Assembly: GCA_026120185.1 (NCBI GenBank)
Contig: JANUWF010000008.1
Coordinates: forward strand, 682,001 to 746,000
Source of the DNA: Voacanga thouarsii
Lineage: Eukaryota > Streptophyta > Magnoliopsida > Gentianales > Apocynaceae
Length of the DNA stretch: 64,000 nucleotides
Direction: 5' to 3'
Shown here: positions 12,616 through 22,006 of the stretch, piece by piece
How the letters are laid out: every line of letters begins with the position of its first letter
Numbering within the stretch: position 1 is the stretch's first letter
Notes under the pieces: model-generated
Databases searched by the model: none
Told to the model about the DNA's origin: nothing
Seen by the model: the letters and a program-made list of their open reading frames with translations, nothing else
Translations under genes and position numbers: made by a program

Positions 12616-14203
12616 TATTAGTATATTATGTTAAAGATTGAAGGGAAAGAAGATGAACAAAACCATTCTTGATTACCTTGATAGTGTTCTTGAGACTTCA
12701 AGAAAATTCTGGTTTTTGATCCGTTAGCAGATTTTTGTTTTCAATATTTGATGTTATAAAATCCAGAAATGGACTCTAGGGAGTGAGTAGGCATGATCTG
12801 GAATTAATGGAAGGGTTTGGAGGTGTTTTGAGTGGTCTTAAACTTGAAGGAAGGTGGTGTGTGTTCTTAGTGTTCTTGGAGAAATAGAGAGAATTGGAGA
12901 GAGAGCTAGATGAAAGGCTGAAAGTGTTGGCTGAATGATTGAGGAATTCTTGTGATTTGATTTTCAGATTAGGGAGAAGAGAGAAAGTTGGTTGTTTGAA
13001 ATTCAAATGGAGTAATTCATGGACTGTTTCAAGGTAGAAGATATGGTAATGTTGTTTGATTGATGGAAGCTCTTGGAAGCTACAATGGCCGACTGGTTTT
13101 GTTGTGATTTTGCTGAAATGTATGAGGGTTGAAGGAGCTATAGGTTGGCCAAAATTGGGAGTGCAATGGTGGGAGGATATTTGGTTGTTTGAAGCTTAAT
13201 CCAAGGGAGTTTTCATGGAGCAATTGCTGGAATTTTTGAACTTTAATTGGAAGCTTGATTGGAGTAATTGAAGGAGGAATTCAAGGGATGGCTATGGAGT
13301 CCAATCGTGTAGGTCAGTGGAGGAGGGTGATGGAATTCAGTTCATGGCTAACTAAGGTTAATTTCACAGAAGTTTGAAGTGATTTTCGGACAAGGCTTGA
13401 AGGGAGAGCAAGGCTGGAATTTTTCTGGTTGGTCATTCAAATGGTTTGCTGGAATTTTGTGCAGTTTTTTCAACAGTGATCTAACCGATTTGTAGAGAGT
13501 TTGGAGAGGTATTGGAGGGTCCTTTTAGGCTAGTTTCCAGCCTTCTTTATGGAAGAAAGCCAGAGGTGAATTATTGGTTTGAAGGCTGAAAAATAAGCTT
13601 TGATTGTTGGCTTGTCATGTTGCGAAACTGTCTAGAAAATTTTCCTGGTTTGCACAGCTTTGTGCAGTCCGGTTTTGGCAAAGAAATCCAGTCTTCAAGC
13701 TGAGTAAGTTGGTCATTTTTCTAGCAGCATTTGATTAAGAAAAATGGCTGAAGTTTTCGAAAGCTAGACTGTCCAAGAATCTGAAAATTTTTCAGTTTGC
13801 TACCATGAAGAAGATGAATACTTATGGAGTGGAGTTTGAAGGTTCAACCATGGAGATAAATTCTCTTGGGAACCTTCCTTAACTCTTTCCCTATTTTCAG
13901 CCAAAACTCTATTCTCTAAAAGCCATTTTCGAAATTCCAAGGTTAATAAACCTTGCTAAATTTTCTGGAATTAAGATATGGATTTGGATAAATTAAACAA
14001 GCTTAATTGGTAAAGAATTTAAGGTAAGCTAGGGAACAAAAGGGCATGAATTCCTTAAAAATTCTTGTAAGACATAAGAATAGGATTAAGACATTCCTTC
14101 ATGTCTTCCCTTGGAAAACACTCCTACTTCTTCTTATGGTAGGCAAGGGCCGAAAATATGCTACCTTGCATAAAAATGAAATTTAATCATGATAAAACTT
14201 AAT

Positions 14204-14267
14204 GGTGGGATTTGAACTCAAGACCTTAGAGATTAATTCCAAAGCTCTAACCACTAAACCACAACAA
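14204..14267 (-). other. tRNA-like A-box/B-box module in LTR A1
   Basis: On the minus strand TGGTTTAGTGG (14261-14251) fits the Pol III A-box TGGYNNAGTGG, and AGTTCAAATCC (14218-14208) fits the B-box GGTTCGANTCC with two changes. They are separated by 32 nt, close to tRNA spacing. The module is about 250-310 bp from the sense start of the LTR. The same module occurs in A2 at 44171-44234. Confidence 0.5.
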
Positions 14268-14512
14268 CTCTTGTTCCTATTTTCTCTCCTAAATATTCTT
14301 CCTATTTAATCCTCAATTTATCTCCCTATTTGACCTCAAGAAAAATTACCATTTTACCCTTTCTACTCAATAAGCACAACTAAGTCTTCTAGACTATAAA
14401 TTATAATTCTAAAGCACATAAAATCATTCAAAAATATATTTATGTATGTAAGAAAATATGATATGCATCCTGACTCCCTTACTCTAGGGTTGGCTTTAGG
14501 CAGGGTTTCACA

Positions 14513-14700
14513 CACAGCCTTGCACTACCTTACTCACATCTCTCTGCCTCCCCAAGGGTGTACTCACTAGCATGGTATAAGGTAATTCTACCCCGTCCCA
14601 ACCCAATCGGCATGCATATTTATCGTTCACATATGAATGAGTCGATCCGGGGTCTATCAAAACAGCAGTTCTATGCTTTGGTGCTATCTACTTGCACCCA
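14513..14700 (-). pseudogene. aspartic protease, N-terminal (catalytic) half, element C
   Basis: On the minus strand, 14700 to 14513 reads through RTAVLIDPGSTHSYV, which carries the gypsy protease catalytic Asp in the DPGST context. YACRLGWDGVELPYTML, STPLGRQRDV and VVQGC follow. The stretch stops exactly at the target duplication of solo LTR A1, and the distal half resumes at 10250. The upstream sequence (14701-15001) is not gag: no capsid or zinc knuckle is seen, so capsid and nucleocapsid have been deleted here. Confidence 0.85.
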
Positions 14701-15001
14701 ATACAAGTCTTATTAAGGGAAAGTTCATAGCATGCAATTGATCAACTTATAGATTTGAAATAACTTGCAATGCATCAGAAATAAATTTTGCAAATAAGGC
14801 TCCAAATAGGGTAAAAAAATCAAATAAATTATATTTTTATTAACCAATTCCAAATTGGCACAAAATAAGAGAGTTTCTGCTAGGTACCCCCCCTTTTTTT
14901 TATTCCGACTAAACAAAATTCGAAACAAAGAATAAATTCTGAATTAAAAAAAATAAACAAACGTCTCAAAATAAAGAATAAGCACTAAAGGTCCTAAAAC
15001 T
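14701..15001 (-). other. spacer between leader ORF and protease, element C
   Basis: An AT-rich stretch with no recognisable coding. It includes a sense-strand AAAAAAAAGGGGGGG-like run near 14889-14903 that resembles a polypurine tract but is not next to an LTR. In an intact element, gag capsid and zinc knuckle would be expected in or near this interval. Confidence 0.45.
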
Positions 15002-15717
15002 CTAAGCATCACTAGAGTCGCTGGAATCCTTGGAAGTCTTTGACGGAGGTTCCACTAGCCATCCCGCACTACTGTTGGCATGATCCATGTCGTAATCTAC
15101 ATCACAATCTCTTGCAAAACCAAAGGATCTGTGCTTCTTCCCAGGCCGCCCCAGCATGAACTCTCCAGGGTCTCTACCACCTTAACTTGGCTCTCAACTA
15201 CGCATCCTTCAGTTTCTCTATAGCCAACATCAGTGCACTCTTAGGTCACCCAGACTCCGGCTCATAAGACTCACTTCCCAACAACGTCGGGGTTCCTTCT
15301 TCTATAGATGGGGTCACAGATGTATCTACTCTATCCTCCTCCGCAATCATCTCTGCTTCAAGCTCTCCTATTTCGCAATTCCAAGTCCTCCCAACTCATC
15401 CTCACTCTCATCCTCAAACACTCCTTCACCTTCGATCTCTCCCTAATCATCACCCTCACTCTCTGCTAAACCCTTATGCCATTCAAGCATAAGTATCTCA
15501 GGTGCCAGATCTTTGGGTTCTTCCTCCACCCCTAAGTCTTCCATCATAGGTGGCTTATGGTCGATCTCATCCTCACTTGGGATCCATCCACCCTCAAGTT
15601 CTATCTCTGACTCAAATGATGAGGAATCGATATAGGTATAGGGCTAGATGCTCTACCACTCATGGGAACGCACATAAATGGCTAGTCTCGAGTCACAGCT
15701 GTGGATCTTCTAGTCAT
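15002..15717 (-). pseudogene. acidic leader ORF of element C (function unknown)
   Basis: About 238 codons in the gag position, from an ATG (MTRRSTAVT) at 15717 to a stop at 15002-15004 after a SKTSKDSSDSSDA end. Most of the middle is strongly acidic, with EDEIDHKPPMMEDLGVEEE and a second Glu/Asp-rich block about 50 codons later. One frame change (near 15640) and at least three stops break it. I do not recognise the family, and no zinc knuckle or capsid motif is visible. A similarly placed, similarly sized acidic ORF occurs in element B (27617-28297). It lies between the primer site and the protease. Confidence 0.5.
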
Positions 15718-15840
15718 CCTATAAAAGAAACATAAAGAAATCAGAACTAAATCTTACTCCATAGAGTTCAAATACTATTCAATGAATCTCAATTCCTAAG
15801 GTTTAGGTACTACTCAATAATGTCATTTGCCTAAACCTAG

Positions 15841-15851
15841 GCTCGATACCA
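15841..15851 (-). promoter_or_regulatory. primer binding site of element C
   Basis: Minus strand TGGTATCGAGC, two bases from the 5' LTR end. It matches the initiator-Met tRNA primer site TGGTATCAGAGC apart from one lost base. Confidence 0.82.
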
Positions 15852-16134
15852 CTTATAACACCCCACTACTAATGTACCCAGATAGAGCGGGATGTCGCCC
15901 AGTCCGGAGGACCAGAGGTCATTGTAACGAGCTACAAAATAATAAATAGTAAAAAAAAAAAAACAAACTAAATAAAATAATAAGATACTCTGATTACAAC
16001 CGAGGGTAATAGTTATGCAAGTTTGAGAGATCAAACAAGCAAACATCTCTTGAAAGAAATAAAAATCAAAACTAAATAAAAAAATTAAATGGAAGATCAT
16101 CTCTTATATCTTCAACCTACTTAGTAAGCACTCC

Positions 16135-17547
16135 CTTAAAATCATGATATAAAAGGTGTGAGATTAGTATCGTAGTAAGTCCCGTGTGTGCAAATGTCAG
16201 ATACAACCATTTCGTGCATACAGGTTTATCAAAATCACAAAGGAGGATCCTCCTATTCGGGTGAGATACTCCTCCATCTCTACACCCAACACTCCGGTTG
16301 TCAAACTCGAATAACCAATGTCCACATGAACCAATATGCTAACTCAGACGGATTGACTAAGTAGAACTGTCGTCTCTCCAAGTTGAGTTCATCCTCTGGA
16401 GGTGGCCTCCTGCCAGAAGACTCACTCTTGCTCTTTAAGACTAGTATCACTAGCCTACCCCCGCTGAGTACTTGATGCTCTCAATTTAGGGGCAGAATTA
16501 TTTTTCCGTTTTAAAAATTCTTTGATTAGCTTAACTGCAAACGTGATTTTTCATAATAGCATTTCCAAATTGTTTAGTGATAGAGTAAGAAATCGTTTTT
16601 GAGTTTGAATAGTTGACATTTGATAAACTTATTTAGAAAGTAAAACATCTACGTTTCCAACCCAAATATCAAAACAACGCAGTATAACTCATCATGTTTA
16701 GCCAACGTTTCAATTCTCTTGTCAAAACATTATATTGACATCAATTCCAAATAGCATTGTAAAAATTGCTTGCAAACATGTAACATTTATCAAAACGATT
16801 ATGCTAGGACTTACTTGGATAAATCAACAGCTAGACCCAACTCAATTTATTGCCCTTACTTCCACTCTTTCCTTATCTAGAATAAATGATTCTATAATTA
16901 GAATCCAAATATTACATGCACTATTTCATGTAACATGAATTCTTATGATCTCATTAATCACCTAATTCACCCATGGTATTGAGGTAATTTAATTCATTAG
17001 ATCACATACACAACTTCCTTTGCCATGCTATTGATCATAATCATGCATTCATCCAAATCAAATCACTATATGACAACTCTTATAATCAAATAGCATAAAA
17101 TCATCATAATTAGCCCCATAAACATTAAAACATTTCATCTTTGCCAACTTAGCATAGCTCTAGATTCATGATGACAAGATGCATCAATATCCTATCTCAT
17201 ACATGCTTTGTCTATATGTCACATCAACATATTTATCATTCCAGTCCAGTCATGTTTTCATACTAGACTCTGTAAGCATTCATAAGACAATATTTTAAAG
17301 ATGAAGGTCATTTAAATCAGTAAAGATAGGATCTTAATTACCTTTTAGCAAATTAGACTTAAAACACGACAACTCCTTGATGACTAGCTTGAGTTCAACG
17401 GATAGTTGAAGCGATTGGTCCACCTAGATGTCGTTGATCGAGACTCACCAAGAAAGGAGAAAATCAGTCCCTTATAGACGTGATTTAAGGGAGAAAAGAG
17501 AGAAAGAATGGAGTAAGAGATGAATAAAAGGGTTGAAGATTGTTTAC
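16135..17547 (-). other. candidate LTR intron, element C 5' LTR
   Basis: Minus strand: donor-like CTACAAG|GTAAAC (GT begins at 17547) and acceptor-like ATTTTAAG|GGAG (AG at 16136-16135), about 1.4 kb. This is the 5' LTR copy, the one that would be transcribed into the leader. Confidence 0.33.
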
Positions 17548-18756
17548 CTTGTAGGGTGCTTCGGTTTTGGCTTCATTCTTAGAGTAGGCAGAATGTTATT
17601 TGTTTCGTGAGTTTGAGAGGCTAAGAGGGTAGGAATTTCATGGTTTTCTTGACAGAAAAGACTAGGTTTTGGTGTTTAGGTGTTTGGTGGAGTTCTAGCT
17701 TGTTAGGGATTCTTGATCACAAGAGAAAAGTTGGACAACTTTGGTCCTTCTTTGAGTACCGAAATTGGGTAGTGGTTTAGGGGTTGTTGTTGCTTTGTTT
17801 TTGGAGCTTATGCTGGCCAAAAATCTGGACAGAAAGAAGGGAGAAATTAGGCTGGTTTTCGGTCTCCAAGATGGCGAGATTGAGAGAAGGAAAACAAGTC
17901 TTTGTGTAGCTGTTTTTTGCTCGATAACTAGAGGGATTTTGTGCAGGTTTTTGACTGGAATTTTCGTGCAGAATGGGGGCTGATTGTCGCTGAAAATATG
18001 AAGGAATGGGAGGGGAATTTTGGTATTTTTTTTTGGCTAAAACAAAGTCCTAATTGGGTACAGTTTTCTTGGATAACCCTAACTAGGTTTTGAAGAGTTT
18101 AAGTTGATCTCCAAGAGCTCTTAAGGGTGGCAACAGCTTTGAGGGATTTTCTAGAAAAATATATGAAGGAATTAGGGTATTTATTTAAGAAATAATTTAA
18201 TTAATTCCCTATATTAATTTGAGTTTTTAAATAGCTATTAAACAATTACTTTTCAATATAAAATAATGGTTTTCTTTTCTTGAAGCTAACCGAAATTCCT
18301 CTCCCTTTTTCCCTAAAATATCGAAACACATATTCTAGAAGATAGGTACTTCATTTAAAAAACATCCAGAATTTATCCCTTTATTTCATTTTAAAATTAT
18401 TTTTAAAAAAATTATAATATGGAGACTTATCTCCTTAAAAAAAAAAAAAAAGTGGCGGCTACTTGAAGAAAATAAGCTTTATTTTTATATTCTTTATTTC
18501 CTACTAATTTACTAGGATATAGCTTTCAAAAATCTAGATTAGTAATATTTAACATTTTCTAAAAGATTATGATAAGATATTAGAAATAAGAATTTAATTT
18601 ATTTTCAAATGCTTTATAAATTAATTCCCAAGATAAATCACACTCCTAAATTTTAGGAATTTGCTCCAAGGTGGCGGTTACCCTAGGAGAATTTCGGCTA
18701 AGGCTGAGAAAAAATTAGGGAAAAGAAAATAAAAGAAAAGAAAGGATTTGAAACAG

Positions 18757-18815
18757 TTAGGATTCGAACTCAAGCCCATCAAGAATTAAACGTCAAGCTT
18801 TATCCACAATTTCAC
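18757..18815 (-). other. tRNA-like module in C 5' LTR
   Basis: Minus-strand AGTTCGAATCC B-box-like motif with a degraded A-box-like stretch upstream. It is the duplicate of 6752-6812. Confidence 0.4.
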
Positions 18816-19088
18816 ATTAATTCTTGTGTAAATATTCCCTTAATAAATTCCCTTAATTCCTACTCACTTGCTTCATCTTCTTTCTAATAAATTCTCCGCA
18901 ATAAAACAAAAACTCAACTAACTCAAATAACACAACCGCTTCAAGAACAAATTAATTCATGAAACAACAAACTCATGAAAATCTTTTTTTCATGAAAATA
19001 ATTCAATTTACCAAATGCAATACTAAAATGCTATGACATGCATGACTTTCCCCCACATAATAAAGGTGGCCTATTGCGGGGTATTACA

Positions 19089-20378
19089 CATTTGTTTCAG
19101 TGGAGAAGAGAAGTGAATGGTAAAGAGTGAAGGCCGAGAGAGATATCTTTGAGAGAGGTTGAAGATGTGTTTTTGTGTTGGATGAAGGATGAAGAGTGTG
19201 TGTTTGATCTAAAGGAAATGAGAGGAGGCTGAGAGAAAAATGAGAGAAATGTAGGTGTGTGCTTCGACTTTGTGAGTATAGAGGAGAAAAGGAGTGACCA
19301 AAATACTTGTGAAATCTGTAGTGCTTATGTAATGAAAATTTGATGTCTTTGATTAGTGATATGAAATGAGAGATGTTAGGAGATCCTAGAGGTTTGAAAT
19401 TTAGAGATCTACCATCCCTTGATATTCTCTAAGAGTGGCTGTAGATAGAGTGATTTAAGGATATTTTTGAGGGCTTAGATACCAAAAGTTCAAATTTTAA
19501 AAGGCTATTGGAAAATGAAAGGTAATGGTGGCTAGAAAAATATAAATAGGAAGTATATCCTCCATGATTCATGATAATTAAGATCTATCACCATATTTCT
19601 CAATATCAATTTATGCTCAAATATAGGGAATTTGAAATTCTAAAATTGGTGGCTAATCATTGGAAAAGGAATTCTATCAATCACCTACTTAAATGTAGGA
19701 GTTCTCAAAATCAAGAATGACTTAGATAGGGTTTGAAATCAAGAGTTCCTTGAGACTAGGAACTTCTAGAAATGTTGGCCAGCCTTAAAACGAACAAGAT
19801 CTTATCAAAACTTTATTAGCTAAAAAAAAAGAACAATTATAGGAATCGTTAAAGCATAATTCTTGAAATCATCAAAGCACAACTGTCCGCTAGATAAAGA
19901 TCTTGAAATCATAAGTTTTTTTTAAAAAAATTGCTAAATTTAGAGAATAAAAATCTAGTTTTTATCCTTTAATCTTTTGTAATCAAAATACATGCTTTTA
20001 GGAGTCTGAAATTCAAAAAACAGTGGCTGGATAAGGGTGGAAAATCGGCCAAGAAGAAGAGGAAAATAAGTAATTGAGGGAATTTAGTAAAATTGGGATT
20101 CAAACTCAAGTTGCTAGCACTTGACCATATTCCTTTCTCTGCGCAAAAATCATCTTCACCCATAGGATGAATGAAAATATCTAATACTAAACACATATAA
20201 AGATTTAGGCCTATATTCTGCAATTCTCTCTTATTCACCTAAATTAGTCTCACAAGCCCAGACACACATTGGCACCAAGCACACATAGATATTTCAAATA
20301 TTCAATCGCATACAGAGTATGCTATGCAATGCAGGATCCCCTCATATTTCTAAAGCTGTATTAAGAGGAGGTGTTACA
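19089..20378 (-). mobile_element. LTR D, right segment and outer end
   Basis: Continuation of LTR D after element C, ending at GGAGGTGTTACA (20378). On the minus strand this is the TGTAACACCTCC start of the LTR. Beyond it the sequence changes to a LINE-like region, so 20378 is an outer boundary. A weak B-box-like AGTTTGAATCC (minus strand, near 20096-20110) lies about 270 bp from the LTR start, as in families A and C. No gene seen; the AT-rich ORF at 19969-20238 is not recognisable. Confidence 0.65.
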
Positions 20379-21305
20379 ATATCAATTTGGTGAATCCTGA
20401 GAGGTCTTCTCAGCCACCTCCTGAAGCCCATCCGACAATATCGTAGTCTATGGTTTCTTGTATTGCTTTTCTTGATACAAAGGTTCATCAACTTGTTAGC
20501 CTTAATGGGGTTCTCCCATTGCCATTAGAACATCAAGCTTTAGACCCCCAACATAAGGTTCCCAAAAATAATTCTATTGACCAAGATACCATGGAGGTGA
20601 TTGATGTTGATGATATGCAGTGGCAATCGATTATGGTTGTTGGTCAGGCCACCCTTGCTCAGATTGTGACAACTGTTGAAAGTCTACTGTCCAGGGTACC
20701 CTGACACTCTACTCTGAGCTCTGATGGCATTTTGGATGGTTTATATGCAAATTTTGATGGTGTTGTAGAGGCCACTATTTTGCTAGCTTTTGATTCCCTT
20801 ACAGCCTCCGATAAATTGAGTAGCTTAAATGAGAACCCTATCATAAACAAGAATTTTGGTAGGAATAAGGAGGAAAAAATATGCCATCTAAGCATAATAT
20901 TCATCTCAATGGTGCATATATAGATTCTTCCTATATTGTATTGAGAAAGGATTTTCAGTTTGAATTGGCTTCTCTTCACCAATGTCGCAAGTAAGCTGGT
21001 TCTTTTTTAGTTCAGCTTGTTGTTTATCTTTCTCAACCTCTAGCCATTGCGACTAGGGTCCTTCCCCTAGAAAGGCCAAAGCTTTCTCTTGCCTCCCTTT
21101 ATTGAAAGGATAATATGCATTATCAAATTTAGAATATTAGAGGTGTTTCTAAAAGCTTGAGGCTTTTGAAATATTTGATTAAGTTGCACAATTTATGTTT
21201 CATTGTCTTATTGGAACCATTAGTCACTTCTAATCAGCTATCTTCCTATGCATACTGTTTGGGTTTTTCTAAATATTGTTCAAATGATGGAGGGAAAATC
21301 TGGTT
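20379..21305 (+). pseudogene. LINE (non-LTR retrotransposon) fragment with start of the endonuclease domain
   Basis: From 21133 to 21303 the plus strand reads NIRGVSKSLRLLKYLIKLHN, then FIVLLEPL and DGGKIW. This is the opening of the apurinic-endonuclease-like domain of plant LINE ORF2, whose family pattern is WNIRG...L...HN.D...L.EP...GGKIW. The codon before NIRG is TAG at 21130-21132, most simply a mutated Trp codon. Upstream (20450-20982) are open pieces without recognised domains, which may be the ORF1/ORF2 linker. The fragment ends where LTR H begins at 21306. Catalytic residues further on are absent, and I could not find the continuation to the right of the H stack. Confidence 0.68.
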
Positions 21306-21945
21306 TGTGATATCCCAATATTTTGTTCTTTAAAGTGTGACTACTTAGTATAGGAAGAGAATTTGTATGTAATGCTAGAACAAGAAATTATTAGTTTAAT
21401 GAGAAGAAGGTTTTGGTGCCATAAAATATTTTAGGGATATAATTGGAATTTGGATGTAAATTGTGGAAAACTGAGTGAGAATTTTAAAATTCTAAGAGAC
21501 ACCGTTGTGATGCATTCAATGCATGGATTGAGATGCTAAAATAAAAATTTTTCCTAAGTGGGATTGATGATGTGTTGATTTAAGTATATTTCTGAGGAAA
21601 TATAATTATTTTTGAAGAAATAAGGAAAAAGAAATTAAAAGTGTACAAGTGTCAATATGTGATTGGTGGAAGGAAACAAGAGGTGACTCGTGATTGGTTG
21701 CATGAACAATCATATAAGGATTTTCTATAGAATTCCATGGATTTCTTGAGAATTCCAAGTGAACACCTAAGTATATAGGTGGACCAATAGAAAGCTTCCA
21801 AGCATATGCCACCATTTAATGCATATTTGACCTCAAGACCATGTTTTTCTACATATAGCCATAGAAGGCCGATGGAAATGACTTTCAGCCATCCTGAAAT
21901 ATAGAAACAAACAAGAGAAAATATGGAATAGAAAAGAGAAAGAAA

Positions 21946-22006
<61 letters not shown>

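Larger units (their letters stand above)
10505..12676 (-). other. candidate LTR intron, LTR A1
   Basis: Minus strand: donor-like ATCAAG|GTAATC (GT begins at 12676) and acceptor-like GTTTTCAAG|TTGATCC (AG at 10506-10505), about 2.2 kb. The homologous sites are present in A2. Confidence 0.3.
10251..14512 (-). mobile_element. solo LTR A1 (Tekay-type family A)
   Basis: A 4262-bp LTR running from TGTAACACCCC to GGGTTTCACA, flanked by a perfect 5-bp duplication cacag (10246-10250 and 14513-14517). No internal region is present, so this is a solo LTR formed by LTR-LTR recombination. It is the same family as A2 (36751-44480) and has the minus sense, judged from the core stretch shared with element C. 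Contents include (TA)n at 11812-11845, (GA)n at 12535-12612, a tRNA-like module at 14204-14267 and a candidate intron at 10505-12676. It sits inside the protease of element C. No gene seen. Confidence 0.92.
3650..19088 (-). mobile_element. element C: complete-structure but decayed Tekay-clade Ty3/gypsy retrotransposon
   Basis: A minus-strand LTR retrotransposon. Left LTR 3650-7059 is the 3' LTR and right LTR 15854-19088 is the 5' LTR. The primer site is at 15841-15851 and the polypurine tract at 7060-7074. Internal order in the sense direction is leader ORF, protease, RT, RNase H, integrase and chromodomain-type tail. Long LTRs and the tail pattern (DVFHVS, DPEHVL, LRNK, KYP) fit the Tekay/Del chromovirus clade. 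Gag capsid and zinc knuckle are missing. Solo LTR A1 splits the protease. The target duplication is weak: ccttg (3645-3649) against cattt (19089-19093), a 3/5 match. Many stops and frameshifts show it cannot encode an active polyprotein. Confidence 0.88.
15854..19088 (-). repeat. 5' LTR of element C
   Basis: Pairs with 3650-7059. The terminus next to the primer site is TATAACACCCC, so the canonical TG has become TA. The outer end is GGGGTATTACA. It holds no gene; the plus-strand ORF at 17765-17983 is the duplicate of the one at 5797-6003. Confidence 0.88.

Noticed and set aside
12303..12641. 112-codon ORF through the GA microsatellite
   Set aside because: The second half is a run of Arg-Glu produced by (GA)n, and the rest shows no family resemblance and lies inside a solo LTR.
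14204..14267. A functional tRNA gene
   Set aside because: A-box and B-box are present, but I could not fold a full cloverleaf with acceptor and anticodon arms. It sits at a fixed place in several LTR families, so it is called tRNA-like only.
14725..14928. Polypurine-like A8G7 run as a second plus-strand primer in element C
   Set aside because: It is far from any LTR start and has no counterpart in element B; a chance homopurine run is simpler.
20450..20982. A host gene upstream of the LINE endonuclease
   Set aside because: The frames are short and broken, and they lead directly into the LINE endonuclease opening, so a LINE ORF1 or linker is the more likely source.
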